Assembly (NCBI GenBank): GCA_002238685.1
Contig: MPMV01000033.1
Location: 1-47,028, forward strand
Direction: 5' to 3'
DNA: 47,028 nucleotides
From: a bacterium EF100-94H03 bin56
GTDB taxonomy: Bacteria; Pseudomonadota; Alphaproteobacteria; SP197
Shown: piece by piece, positions 1 through 8,715 of the stretch
Layout of the letters: the number at the start of each line of letters is the position of its first letter
How positions within the stretch are numbered: position 1 is the first letter of the stretch
Program-made: the position numbers and the translations under genes
Notes under the pieces: model-generated
Database searches by the model: none
What the model was told of the DNA's origin: nothing
What the model saw: only the letters and a program-made list of their open reading frames with translations

Positions 1-1
1 C

Positions 2-28
2 CGCGAACGCTTGCGCAAGGCAGCCTGA
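2..28 (+). CDS. 3' end of a gene cut by the window edge
   Basis: The first bases read in one frame as Arg-Glu-Arg-Leu-Arg-Lys-Ala-Ala followed by TGA at 26-28. A strong hairpin follows eight bases later, which is what the end of a plus-strand gene would look like. Nothing can be said about function from eight residues, and the reading is only plausible. Confidence 0.3.
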   Translation, partial: RERLRKAA

Positions 29-35
29 CGGCGCC

Positions 36-77
36 GAGCCCCGACCCCTCCCGGGTACCCGGCAGGGGTCGGGGCTC
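36..77. terminator. Strong hairpin, probable terminator
   Basis: Perfect 14 bp arms (36-49 and 64-77) enclose a 14 base loop that is itself largely self-complementary. There is no clear T tract on the plus side, so it may act as a bidirectional or processing hairpin separating the left-edge gene from the convergent epimerase gene ending at 254. Confidence 0.55.
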
Positions 78-253
78 TACACACAACCGTCTGCCATGAC
101 AAATTGCAGAAAACTCTGGACACAACTCTGTCCGATGCAGGTGTTCCGGCGCAGCAACAACGCTCCCTGTGTCGGCACCAGTCGCTTTCTGCCAGGGTTT
201 CTTGACGTGGACAGGTCATATCCACGAACCGCCGGGAGGGACGCGGGAGACGG

Positions 254-1165
254 TCAGGATGTCTCGAGTTCGCGGAAGGCGGCGATGGTGCGGTGAATGC
301 CGTTCTCGAGGGAGACGGCGGGCCAGTCGCCCACGAGGGCGCGCAGGGCACTGTCGTCCTGGTCGATGGGGAGATCGATCCGGGTATCGTCAACTGTGAT
401 GCGGGCGCCGGGGACGATCCGGTTGATGATGGCGGCCATTTCTCCGGTCGTCGCCTTCACGCCAGCGAGGTCACAGACGTGGTGACCGGAGACGTTGGCG
501 TCCGCACAGGCGATGAAGGCATCAGCCACCTCGTGAACGTGCTGCATCATCATCGTCGTATCGTAGGGGATTCGGTAGGGCTGACCGCGGGCCGCCGCCA
601 GCATCGCCTTCGTCGGAGACGAGGTCATGCCCTGGTCTCGTCCCGGGCCATAGACCGTGTGCGGCCTGACGCCGATGCTGGCGACCTGCCAATCCTGCCA
701 GTAGATCGCCGCCACACCCTCGTTGGCGCGCTTGTAGACTCCGTAGAGCGTGTTGGGCCCCCGCCTTCCCGCCGCCGGCAGGGACGCCACCGAACTGGCA
801 TAGACCACATGACCGACACCGGCCTTTCGAGCCGCCTCGAAGACAGCGACATGCCCTGCCACGTTGACGGTGGCGCCGGCCACCGGATCCGCCACACAGA
901 ATGGAATCTGCAGTGCGGCAAGGTGGATGATCGCCTGGGGGCGCAGGCGCATGACGACATCACACAGTGCGGCTGCATCGGAGATGTCGACGCTCTCCCA
1001 GGGAAGGGCGCGGGTGTCCCCTTCGTCCATCGCGAGGCAGAGGCGGCGGCGGTCATCGCTGCGGTCGAGGGCGACAACCTCCCGGCCCGCCTGGCTGAGA
1101 CGCGCCACGATCCAGGCGCCGATGCACCCGGCAGCACCCGTGACGAGGAGAGGACCGGATGCCAT
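254..1165 (-). CDS. NAD-dependent epimerase/dehydratase (extended SDR)
   Basis: A 303-residue protein of the extended short-chain dehydrogenase family. The N-terminus carries the Rossmann glycine motif GAAGCIG (residues 10-16). The catalytic set is visible as Ser124/125 in VYASSV and Tyr141-x3-Lys145 in the YGVYK stretch. Family members oxidise, reduce or epimerise nucleotide sugars or hydroxy-acid substrates; the exact substrate cannot be read here. It is the last gene of a minus-strand operon, starting 3 bp after the upstream oxidoreductase stops, so it probably handles a product of the demethylase/oxygenase genes rather than a cell-wall sugar. Length is normal for the family. Confidence 0.85.
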   Translation of the reverse strand: MASGPLLVTGAAGCIGAWIVARLSQAGREVVALDRSDDRRRLCLAMDEGDTRALPWESVDISDAAALCDVVMRLRPQAIIHLAALQIPFCVADPVAGATVNVAGHVAVFEAARKAGVGHVVYASSVASLPAAGRRGPNTLYGVYKRANEGVAAIYWQDWQVASIGVRPHTVYGPGRDQGMTSSPTKAMLAAARGQPYRIPYDTTMMMQHVHEVADAFIACADANVSGHHVCDLAGVKATTGEMAAIINRIVPGARITVDDTRIDLPIDQDDSALRALVGDWPAVSLENGIHRTIAAFRELETS

Positions 1166-1168
1166 CGG

Positions 1169-3130
1169 TCAGGCGGAGAGCGCCATGGCGGCTTCGAGTC
1201 CCTCGAGAACCGCTTCTTCGGCCGTCCGCGGCGAAAGGGCATCGCCGATGACATGGAGGCCACGCTGCCCCGCGTTCTCGAGCTGCTCGTGGAGGGTTGC
1301 CACGCGACGGTGCCCCTGGGCCAGCACCAGGGTGTCGACCTCGTCGGCAATGAGCGGTTCACCATTGGTCATATGCTGGAAGTAGACCGTATCCCCGTCA
1401 GCGCCGTACAGCCTAGCATAGGCGCGGGTTTCAACACCGAGCCGGTCCAGAACGCCGATCCAGTGATCCCTGAGATAGGACTGGAGGTTCTGCCCGGGTT
1501 GCGTGCCCTGGCAGTAGAGACGGACATGGCAGCCGTTGCGCGCCAGCATCTCGGCGACGCCCAACCCCGTCCAGTCGCAGCGCCAGTCGGCGATGACAAC
1601 CCGTGACCCGACATTGGCCTCGCCCTTGATCACCGACCATGCGTCGACTCCATGCGTGTCCCCTTCGAGGGAGGGGAGATAGGGGACCGCCCCCGTCGCC
1701 ACGATCACGGCATCTGGTTGAAGGCGTCTGATGCCGCCTGCAGTTGCAGCCTTTCCCGTCACGACCCTGACACCGGCCTCGGCCACTTCGCGGGAGAGAT
1801 TGGTGATGATGCCCCCGAACTCGGCACGACCCGGAAGCATCTGCGCGAGGCGCGTCTGGCCGCCGAGTTCACGTTCATTCTCGACGAGTGTCACGTCGTG
1901 TCCGCACTCGGCAGCCGTGGCCGCCGCCTTCATGCCCGCGGGGCCTCCCCCGGCCACGACGACCTTCAGCGATGACGCCGACGGTGTCCTGACGTGGGGG
2001 AAGCGGCGCTCGCGACCGGTCTCGGGGTGCTGGATACACGAGACGACAGCCCCCATGTGGCGGTGACCGATGCAGGCCTGGTTGCAGGCAATGCAGGCGC
2101 GGATCGAGTCCGCCTTGCCCGTTGCGGCCTTCCGGGCGAACTGGGGGTCGGCGATGAGGGCCCTCACGAGGCAGACCATGTCTGCCGTGCCCGAGGCGAT
2201 CACCTGCTCGGCCGCATGGGGTTGGTTGATCCGCCCGCCCAGCATGGTTGGCACGCCGAGGCCCCGGCGCAGGTCTCCGGCAGCCCTGGACAGATAGGCG
2301 GGCTCCACCGCCATGGGTGGAACGATGTGGATGGCGCCGCCGACGGAAGCGCCCGATCCGCCGATCACGTTGACGTAGTCGATCAGACCGTCATGTGCCA
2401 GGTGCTGTGCCACCTGCCGTGATTCGTCGGGCGACAGGCCGCCATGGTCGAGTTCATCGACCGAAATGCGCATGCCCACCACCCGGTCACTGCCGACAGC
2501 TTCGCGGATGGCTCTCAGCGACTCCTCAAGGAACCGCATGCGGTTCGCGAAACTGCCGCCGTAGGCATCCTCGCGCAGGTTGGTGCGCGGATTGACGAAC
2601 TGGGCCGGCAGATAGCCCATGGAAACCACGTACTCGACACCATCGAGACCGGCCTCGGCCATGCGCCGGGCCCCGTCCCCATAGGCTTTCACGATGTCGC
2701 GGATGAGGGCGAGGGACATCGGCGCGGGCATGACGTGATGGCGTTCATCGGGCACTTCCGATGGTGCCCAGGCAGCCAGCAGCGCCCCGTTCTTCCGGTT
2801 GGCGACCGCACGGCCGGGGTGGAAGAGCTGGCCGAACATGCGAGCACCGTAACGGTGAGCGGCATCGGCCATCGCCTTCAGGTCGGGAATGGCGTCATCA
2901 TCGCTCACGGCCAGCAGGTTGTGACGCACCTCGTAGCTTTCATGAATGGTGTGTGCCTCGGTGATGATGAGGCCGACCCCTCCCTGGGCGCGGGCCTCGT
3001 GATAGGCGACAAGGTCCGCCATGGTTCCGGGCTGACGGCCCTGGCTGGTGCCATGGGGGCCGAAGACCACACGGTTGGCGATTTCCAGGCCACCCAGTTC
3101 GATGGGCCGGAAGAGGTTGGGAAACGACAT
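1169..3130 (-). CDS. FMN/FAD/4Fe-4S oxidoreductase, N-methylproline demethylase-like (copy 2)
   Basis: 653 residues with an old-yellow-enzyme TIM barrel (about 1-335), a 4Fe-4S cluster motif with Cys346, Cys349, Cys353 and Cys365, and a C-terminal FAD/NAD domain opening with VVAGGGPAG near 391-399. This layout is shared by 2,4-dienoyl-CoA reductase, trimethylamine dehydrogenase and StcD-type N-methylproline demethylases. The cysteine that binds FMN covalently in trimethylamine dehydrogenase is absent (GPHGTS instead), so FMN is probably non-covalent. It starts 6 bp after the homologous upstream gene ends. With two Rieske oxygenases in the same operon, N-demethylation of a secondary or tertiary amine left by betaine demethylation is the likeliest role (inference). 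Confidence 0.82.
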   Translation of the reverse strand: MSFPNLFRPIELGGLEIANRVVFGPHGTSQGRQPGTMADLVAYHEARAQGGVGLIITEAHTIHESYEVRHNLLAVSDDDAIPDLKAMADAAHRYGARMFGQLFHPGRAVANRKNGALLAAWAPSEVPDERHHVMPAPMSLALIRDIVKAYGDGARRMAEAGLDGVEYVVSMGYLPAQFVNPRTNLREDAYGGSFANRMRFLEESLRAIREAVGSDRVVGMRISVDELDHGGLSPDESRQVAQHLAHDGLIDYVNVIGGSGASVGGAIHIVPPMAVEPAYLSRAAGDLRRGLGVPTMLGGRINQPHAAEQVIASGTADMVCLVRALIADPQFARKAATGKADSIRACIACNQACIGHRHMGAVVSCIQHPETGRERRFPHVRTPSASSLKVVVAGGGPAGMKAAATAAECGHDVTLVENERELGGQTRLAQMLPGRAEFGGIITNLSREVAEAGVRVVTGKAATAGGIRRLQPDAVIVATGAVPYLPSLEGDTHGVDAWSVIKGEANVGSRVVIADWRCDWTGLGVAEMLARNGCHVRLYCQGTQPGQNLQSYLRDHWIGVLDRLGVETRAYARLYGADGDTVYFQHMTNGEPLIADEVDTLVLAQGHRRVATLHEQLENAGQRGLHVIGDALSPRTAEEAVLEGLEAAMALSA

Positions 3131-3136
3131 TTCGGA

Positions 3137-5101
3137 TCAGACCCCGGACCCCGCCTGGAGACCTTCCAGGACGGCTTCTTCAGCTGTCCTGGGAGCCAGC
3201 GCATCGCCAACGAGACGGCACTCCATGCCCATGTCCACCAACTCTTCCCACAGCCCTGCCTCGCGCTTGTGGGGGGTGGCGAGCACGAGGGTCTCGACGT
3301 CATCGCAGATGATCGGCTGACCGCTCGTGACATGCTGCATGAACACGCTGTCCTCGTCGCACCCGTAGAGGCGGGCATAGGTGATGACGTCGACGCCGAG
3401 CTTGTGAAGCTCGCCCATCCAGCCGTCCCGCACCATCATCGGCAGGTGCTCCCCGACCATGGGCCCGTTGACCGCAAGGCGCACGGAGCAGCCGTCACGC
3501 GCCAGTTTTTCCGCCACGCCGGGTCCGATCCAGTTGGCATGCCAGTCGTAGACCACAACCCTGGTACCGACGTTGGCCGTTCCCGCCACCACCGCCCAGG
3601 CCCCGACGACATGTGCCTGGTCCATGCCCTCGAGTTCGGGGCGCTCTTCGACCGCGCCGGTGGCACAGATCACCACGTCCGGATTCAGCGGCATCAGCGT
3701 TTCGGGGGTCGCCCTGACGCCTGTCTGGATGTCGGCCCCGTGGATCGCGCACTCGCGCAAGAGGTTCGTGACGATCCCGCCGAACTCGGCCCTGCCCGGC
3801 AAGGCCTGGGCGAGCAGCGCCTGGCCTCCCGCCTGGCGGGCCGCCTCGAGGAGGATGACCTCGTGACCGCGTTCGGCCGCCACCGCCGCGGCCTTGAGAC
3901 CCGCCGGTCCGCCACCGGCGACAATGACCCTGCGTGGTCGCGTCACCGCTTGCCGGGTTCCGTAGGCCAGCTCTCGGCCGGTCTCCGGGAACTGGATGCA
4001 GGAGATGGCAAAACCTCTCAGGCGATGGCCGATGCAGGCCTGATCGCAGCCGATACAGGCGCGGATGTCCTCCACCCGGTTCTCGAAGGCCTTCTTCACG
4101 AAGTCCGGATCGGCAATGTGACCCCGCACGATACCGACCATGTCGGCTCCGCCCTTCGCCAGAATGTCCTCGGCAATCTGCGGCTGGTTGATGCGACCGG
4201 CCACCAGCACCGGCATGCGTTTCACCACCTCCTTGAGTTCGCCCGACTTCTCTCCCGCATAACCCGCCCGGAAGTGCATGTGGGGAATGATGTGCTGCCA
4301 CCCCGTATAGGTCGCCGTCGAACCCAGCACGACATTGAGGTAGTCGAGGACACCGTCCGCATCGAGGGCGGCCGCGGCTTGGCGTGTCTCCGCGATGGTC
4401 AGCCCCTCCCCGTCCATTTCATCGGCAGAGATTCTCAGACCGACGATGAGATCATCCCCGACCTGGGAACGGATGGCGGCAGCAACCTCGCGCACGAACC
4501 GCATGCGGTTGGCGAAACTGCCGCCATACTCGTCGTCACGCCGGTTGAGCCGGGGATTGAGAAACTGGCTGGCGAGATATCCCATCGACGAAATGATCTC
4601 GATTCCGTCGAGCCCCGCTTCGGCCATGCGCGCCGCACCGTCACCGTGGGCCTTGACGATGTCGCGGATCAAGTCGCGCGTGAGCGGCGCCGGAACGGTC
4701 TTGTACATCTCGTCGGGCACCGCCGAGGGCGCCCAGGCCGTCATCTTCGTGCCGTCGATGGAGGCCGCCGCAACCCTGCCGGGGTGAAACACCTGGCCGA
4801 TCACACGCACGCCATGATCGCGGCCCAGACGCGCCAGCCGGGAGAGACCCGGCAGGCAGTCATCGCTCGTCGCCCAGGCCCGCCCCTGCGGCATGTAGGT
4901 CTCGTGGACACAGTGGACCTCGGTCATGACCATGCCGACGCCACCCTTCATGCGCGCCTCGTGATAGGCGAGCATGGCATCTCCGATGCGGCCACCCTCC
5001 GAGAGCGCCGTGTTGTGGCCGGGCACGAAAACCCTGTTCCTGATCTCCCTCCCCCTCAACTCCATGGGCGCAAAGAGATGCGGGAAGACCGGATGGGTCA
5101 T
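3137..5101 (-). CDS. FMN/FAD/4Fe-4S oxidoreductase, N-methylproline demethylase-like (copy 1)
   Basis: 654 residues from the chosen start, with the same three-part layout as its downstream neighbour: OYE barrel, cluster motif beginning CIGCDQACIGH, then an FAD domain with VIVAGGGPAGLKAA. The reading frame is open for 36 more codons upstream, but the ATG at 5101 overlaps the stop of the Rieske gene as ATGA, a typical translational coupling, and it begins right at the conserved barrel start (PHLFAPMEL). The two tandem copies are clearly diverged rather than a recent duplication, so they may act on different N-methyl intermediates. Cofactors and fold are seen by motif; the substrate is inferred from the operon. 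Confidence 0.82.
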   Translation of the reverse strand: MTHPVFPHLFAPMELRGREIRNRVFVPGHNTALSEGGRIGDAMLAYHEARMKGGVGMVMTEVHCVHETYMPQGRAWATSDDCLPGLSRLARLGRDHGVRVIGQVFHPGRVAAASIDGTKMTAWAPSAVPDEMYKTVPAPLTRDLIRDIVKAHGDGAARMAEAGLDGIEIISSMGYLASQFLNPRLNRRDDEYGGSFANRMRFVREVAAAIRSQVGDDLIVGLRISADEMDGEGLTIAETRQAAAALDADGVLDYLNVVLGSTATYTGWQHIIPHMHFRAGYAGEKSGELKEVVKRMPVLVAGRINQPQIAEDILAKGGADMVGIVRGHIADPDFVKKAFENRVEDIRACIGCDQACIGHRLRGFAISCIQFPETGRELAYGTRQAVTRPRRVIVAGGGPAGLKAAAVAAERGHEVILLEAARQAGGQALLAQALPGRAEFGGIVTNLLRECAIHGADIQTGVRATPETLMPLNPDVVICATGAVEERPELEGMDQAHVVGAWAVVAGTANVGTRVVVYDWHANWIGPGVAEKLARDGCSVRLAVNGPMVGEHLPMMVRDGWMGELHKLGVDVITYARLYGCDEDSVFMQHVTSGQPIICDDVETLVLATPHKREAGLWEELVDMGMECRLVGDALAPRTAEEAVLEGLQAGSGV

Positions 5102-6234
5102 GTCATGGTCTCCACCACGAGTCGTGCAAAGTGCTGGTGCGAGGAATCCCAGCAGGCCGACAGCACGCCCCCATCGAAGGCCGGCGACTGTCGCCCTTTC
5201 TGCATCCACTCGATGGCGTTGACGTCCTCCCGGTTGAGCTCATCCCACATGTCGTAGACTCCCTGGCGCGCCTCCTCCCACTCCGGATCGCAGGCCGCAT
5301 CGCCGATGAGGAAAACGTGGAGTTGCTCGATCGTGTGGTCAGGCGCCACGGGAAACACCTGGAAGACCGTCAGCTGGTCGGGCCAAATCTGGTAGCAGCA
5401 ACTCGGAAAGAGATGGTAGCCCGCCTCGAAGCGTTCGAGTCCGGGTGCCAGACCGGGATAGTACGGAAGGCCCACGCCGCGCCCGGGCTCCGGTTGATCG
5501 AACGTGACCTCCGTGTGGAGCAGCCTGTTCTCGTAACCGAATCCCTTGCGTCCCTCGGCCGGGGCGAAGGCATCGAGACGCGGGTGAATGGCGAAGACAT
5601 GGTAGTTGTCGAAGTAGTTCTCGAAGACGAGCTTCCAGTTGGCCCTGAACTCCCAGGTCAGGGTTTTCGCAAGGCGCAGCGCACCGAGATCGTGACGGCG
5701 GAGGCGGCGCGCCAGTGGCGCGATATAGTCTTCGAAGGGCTCGGCCTGGCCGTCCAGATTGATGAAGATCGCCCGATGAAAGCGCGCCAGACGGATGTCC
5801 ACCAGCCCCGGACCTGCCGCAGGCCTGTCGTGCCGGCCGGCGCCGTTGAAATGCGGACGCTGCACCAGGGCGCCGTCGAGTCCGTATGACCAGGCATGGT
5901 AGGGGCAGGTCATGTTCCTGCGCAGGCGGCACGGGTGCTCCACCAGGATGGCGCCCCGGTGGCGGCAGACATTGTGAAAGGCCCTGATCGTGCCATCGTG
6001 GCCATGCACCAGAATGACCGGGCGGTTCCCGACCGTGGTCGGGAAGATGTCGCCGGGATCGGGGACGTTGTCGAGCGAGCCGGCATACATCCAGGAGCGG
6101 GCGAAGAGACGCTGGTTTTCCAGTTGCAGCCACGCGGGATCGGTGTAGCAGGCGTTGGGGAGGCAGGATCCTCCCTCGCCCGGTGGCCTGCGGAGATTGT
6201 CGGCAACCTCCCGCGTGATGTAGTGGTCCAGCAT
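5098..6234 (-). CDS. Rieske oxygenase alpha subunit, quaternary-amine demethylase type (second gene)
   Basis: A 378-residue Rieske non-heme iron oxygenase. The 2Fe-2S ligands are Cys90-x-His92 (CRHRG) and Cys110-x2-His113 (CPYHAW). The catalytic iron site appears as D-x2-H-x4-H in the DNYHVFAIHP stretch. GTG at 6237 is an alternative, but ATG at 6234 overlaps the upstream stop as TGATG and is preferred. The protein resembles glycine betaine and stachydrine demethylases, which remove an N-methyl group as formaldehyde and need a separate reductase. No dedicated ferredoxin-reductase gene is present in this operon, so electrons must come from elsewhere or from the adjacent flavoproteins (inference). 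Confidence 0.85.
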   Translation of the reverse strand: MLDHYITREVADNLRRPPGEGGSCLPNACYTDPAWLQLENQRLFARSWMYAGSLDNVPDPGDIFPTTVGNRPVILVHGHDGTIRAFHNVCRHRGAILVEHPCRLRRNMTCPYHAWSYGLDGALVQRPHFNGAGRHDRPAAGPGLVDIRLARFHRAIFINLDGQAEPFEDYIAPLARRLRRHDLGALRLAKTLTWEFRANWKLVFENYFDNYHVFAIHPRLDAFAPAEGRKGFGYENRLLHTEVTFDQPEPGRGVGLPYYPGLAPGLERFEAGYHLFPSCCYQIWPDQLTVFQVFPVAPDHTIEQLHVFLIGDAACDPEWEEARQGVYDMWDELNREDVNAIEWMQKGRQSPAFDGGVLSACWDSSHQHFARLVVETMT

Positions 6235-7400
6235 CACGTCACGCTCCCATTGGCGTTCATCATCAGTTCGACGACCTTCCTGGAAAACATGTGGGTGGCG
6301 GGATCCCAGAATGACGAAAGGGAGCCGCCGTCGAACCCCGGAGAGACGCGTCCCCGCTGCATCGATTCGAGGACGGCGATGTCTTCGCGGTTGAGGGCAT
6401 CCCAGGTCTCGAGGACCCGGCCTCGCACCGTGTCACAGGACTCCGCCATGGCATCGGGATCGAAGAGAAAGTGGATGGTCTCCCGGGTCCTCCCGGGGGC
6501 TTCCGGATCCGCCACCAGAACGGCGATGTGATCGGGCCACAGATTGATATTGCAGGTGGGTATCACGGTAAACGAGCGGCCCTCCCCGTGGAGGGCGTCC
6601 GGCAGTCCACGGAATCGCGGCAGTCCCACCCCCCGGCCTTCCTCCGGCCGCGCAATCACATGCCATGTCATCGCCAGGTGGGGAGCGATGAAGGTCATCG
6701 GGTTGCTGGTTTCCAGGGGCGCGAAGGCGGTGAGTGCCGGGTGGATGGCGAACTTGTGATAGACATCGATGAAGTTCTCGTGAACGTGCTTCCAGTTGGC
6801 GGCGATGTCGAAGACCAGGCTGCCACCCCATGCCAGGGCCGTGTGCTGCCAGCCTGCGAGGTGCTCGTCGAGCGGCGCCATGTGGCGGTCAAGCGGGCCG
6901 GCACGGCCATCGATGTTGACGAACAGCATGCCACGCCAGCTCTCGCAGCGTACCCTGGCAAGGTTGGCGCGGGGGTCCGGCGCCGTGTCATGGCGCCCGC
7001 CGCCATGGAAGTGGGGACGGGTACGGATCCTGCCATCGAGACCATAGGCCCAGCCGTGGTAGGGACAGGTCAGGGCGCCCAGTCTCCTGCGGCACTCCGT
7101 GACGATGACCGCGCCCCGGTGCCGGCAGACATTGTGGAAGGCTGCGACAGCGCCGTCGTGGCCCCGCACGAGAACCAGCGGACACCCGGCGACACGCACC
7201 GGCAGACAATCGCCGGCATCGGGAAGTCGGCTCTCGAATCCCGCCAGCATCCACATCGAGCACATCAGACGCGTGCGTTCAAGCTCGAGCCACTCCCGGC
7301 TCGTGTACGCCACGTTGGGAAGTGCGCTCCCGGCGTGCAGGCGCTCAAGCGCCTCCTCTCCCAGCATGCCGGCAATGCGGTCCCGGGACTCACCCTGCAT
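6234..7400 (-). CDS. Rieske oxygenase alpha subunit, quaternary-amine demethylase type (first gene)
   Basis: 388 residues from ATG 7400, which has a GAGGGG ribosome-binding site about six bases upstream; the frame is open 21 codons further but lacks such a site. Rieske ligands are Cys92-x-His94 and Cys112-x2-His115, and the mononuclear iron motif is D-x2-H-x4-H in IDVYHKFAIHP. It is the first gene of the five-gene minus-strand operon. Together with its diverged paralogue downstream it could form a hetero-oligomer or catalyse two successive demethylations. The family is confident, the substrate is not. Confidence 0.85.
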   Translation of the reverse strand: MQGESRDRIAGMLGEEALERLHAGSALPNVAYTSREWLELERTRLMCSMWMLAGFESRLPDAGDCLPVRVAGCPLVLVRGHDGAVAAFHNVCRHRGAVIVTECRRRLGALTCPYHGWAYGLDGRIRTRPHFHGGGRHDTAPDPRANLARVRCESWRGMLFVNIDGRAGPLDRHMAPLDEHLAGWQHTALAWGGSLVFDIAANWKHVHENFIDVYHKFAIHPALTAFAPLETSNPMTFIAPHLAMTWHVIARPEEGRGVGLPRFRGLPDALHGEGRSFTVIPTCNINLWPDHIAVLVADPEAPGRTRETIHFLFDPDAMAESCDTVRGRVLETWDALNREDIAVLESMQRGRVSPGFDGGSLSSFWDPATHMFSRKVVELMMNANGSVT

Positions 7401-7620
7401 CACGGCCCCCTCGCACTGTCCGGGGAATCTGCCACACCCGGTCGGTGCCCGCCAGACATCCATCGAGACCTATCGCGTCCTTGTCCGTCTGCGTGCCTCA
7501 TGCCAGTCCGACCGTCATCCCCCGGAACCTCGCCATCATGCACGTCGGGCTTCCTTGCCGGTCTCGCGTGTTGCGTTGTAGTTTCGCCCCCGAGAAGAGA
7601 CGCAAGGGGCTTGAGGGATC
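7401..7620. promoter_or_regulatory. Divergent promoter region between amine-oxidation operon and ABC importer operon
   Basis: 220 bases separate the start of the Rieske operon (minus) and the PotA-like gene (plus). It must contain both promoters. No clear repressor operator or riboswitch is visible. A GAGGG ribosome-binding site sits just before the ATG at 7621. A shared divergent control region would tie uptake and demethylation to one inducer (inference). Confidence 0.5.
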
Positions 7621-8715
7621 ATGGCGGACGGCGTCGAGGCACGAGAAATTGTCAAGACATTCGGCGTCGGAACCGAACACGAAGTCACGGCCCTCAACAA
7701 CGTCTCGCTCACCATCAGAAGCAATGAATTCTTCACCTTGCTTGGCCCCTCGGGCTGCGGCAAGACGACCATGCTGCGCCTGATCGCCGGCTTCGAAATG
7801 CCAACACGGGGCGATATCCTGCTCTTTGGTGAGCACATGGAGGACCTGCCGCCCAACCAACGGGCAGTCAACACGGTCTTTCAGCACTATGCCCTGTTTC
7901 CACACATGAGCGTGGCGGAAAACGTTGCCTTCGGGCTCAGACGGCTCAGGAAACCGAAAGACGAGACCGACCGCACGGTCGGGCACATGCTTGAACTCGT
8001 CAAGCTCGGGGATCTCGCCCACAGGCGCCCCGCACAACTGTCCGGTGGTCAGCAGCAGCGCGTCGCGCTCGCCCGTGCCCTTGCTCCGGGGCCGAAAGTC
8101 CTCCTCCTGGATGAACCTCTCTCTGCACTCGACCTCAAGCTTCGTCAGGCGATGCGCCTTGAACTCAAGCAGATCCAGCGCGAGACCGGTATCACCTTCA
8201 TCTTTGTCACCCACGATCAGGAGGAAGCGCTCTCCATGAGCGACCGGATCGCCGTCATGTCCAATGGTGAAGTACAGCAGGTTGGAACGCCGCACGACAT
8301 CTATGAGTATCCGGTCAACCGTTTTGTCGCCGAGTTCATCGGCGATGCCAATTTCATTCCGGCAACGGTCGCAGGTTTCGAGACCGACATGCTGGTGTGC
8401 AGCACCGTGGCTGGAAGAACGCTACGCGTCCGCGGCTCCGGCGATCACAACACCGGAGATCTGGTGACCCTTTTTCTGCGACCCGAAAAGGTTCTCCTCC
8501 ACAGGCAAGGAGAGACATCATCCGGCAGGCTCGCGGGCGAGGTTGTCGACGTGGTCTACTATGGCAGCGAGACTTCCTATCGCATCCGTCTTGATGACGG
8601 CACGGTCATCCTCGCCGAAGACCGCAACATGCTGGACGGCTCCAGGCGTTTTGCCGGCGGTGAGCAGCTCTTCGTGGAGATTGGCGCCGAGACCTTGCGG
8701 GTTTTGGGACAATGA
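7621..8715 (+). CDS. potA: ABC importer ATPase, PotA-like (polyamine/betaine-type)
   Basis: 364 residues. Walker A GPSGCGKT lies at 42-49, followed by the LSGGQQQRV signature, Walker B LLLDEPLSALD, the switch His in FVTHDQEEAL, and a C-terminal TOBE-type regulatory domain. This is the MalK/PotA class that energises import of spermidine, putrescine or related organic cations. It starts a tight operon: its stop overlaps the permease start by 4 bases. The usual Pot substrates are polyamines, but with betaine-demethylase genes divergent from it and hydantoinase genes downstream, another cationic amino compound is possible. Confidence 0.92.
   Translation: MADGVEAREIVKTFGVGTEHEVTALNNVSLTIRSNEFFTLLGPSGCGKTTMLRLIAGFEMPTRGDILLFGEHMEDLPPNQRAVNTVFQHYALFPHMSVAENVAFGLRRLRKPKDETDRTVGHMLELVKLGDLAHRRPAQLSGGQQQRVALARALAPGPKVLLLDEPLSALDLKLRQAMRLELKQIQRETGITFIFVTHDQEEALSMSDRIAVMSNGEVQQVGTPHDIYEYPVNRFVAEFIGDANFIPATVAGFETDMLVCSTVAGRTLRVRGSGDHNTGDLVTLFLRPEKVLLHRQGETSSGRLAGEVVDVVYYGSETSYRIRLDDGTVILAEDRNMLDGSRRFAGGEQLFVEIGAETLRVLGQ

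Noticed and set aside
293..1606. Long plus-strand reading frame opposite the epimerase and flavoprotein genes
   Set aside because: It is the antisense shadow of two well-supported minus-strand genes; its composition (many His, Arg, Gly, Asp) is typical of GC-rich antisense frames.
2444..5257. A 937-codon plus-strand frame
   Set aside because: Antisense to the two StcD-like genes; no family motif, and the minus-strand reading has complete cofactor motifs.
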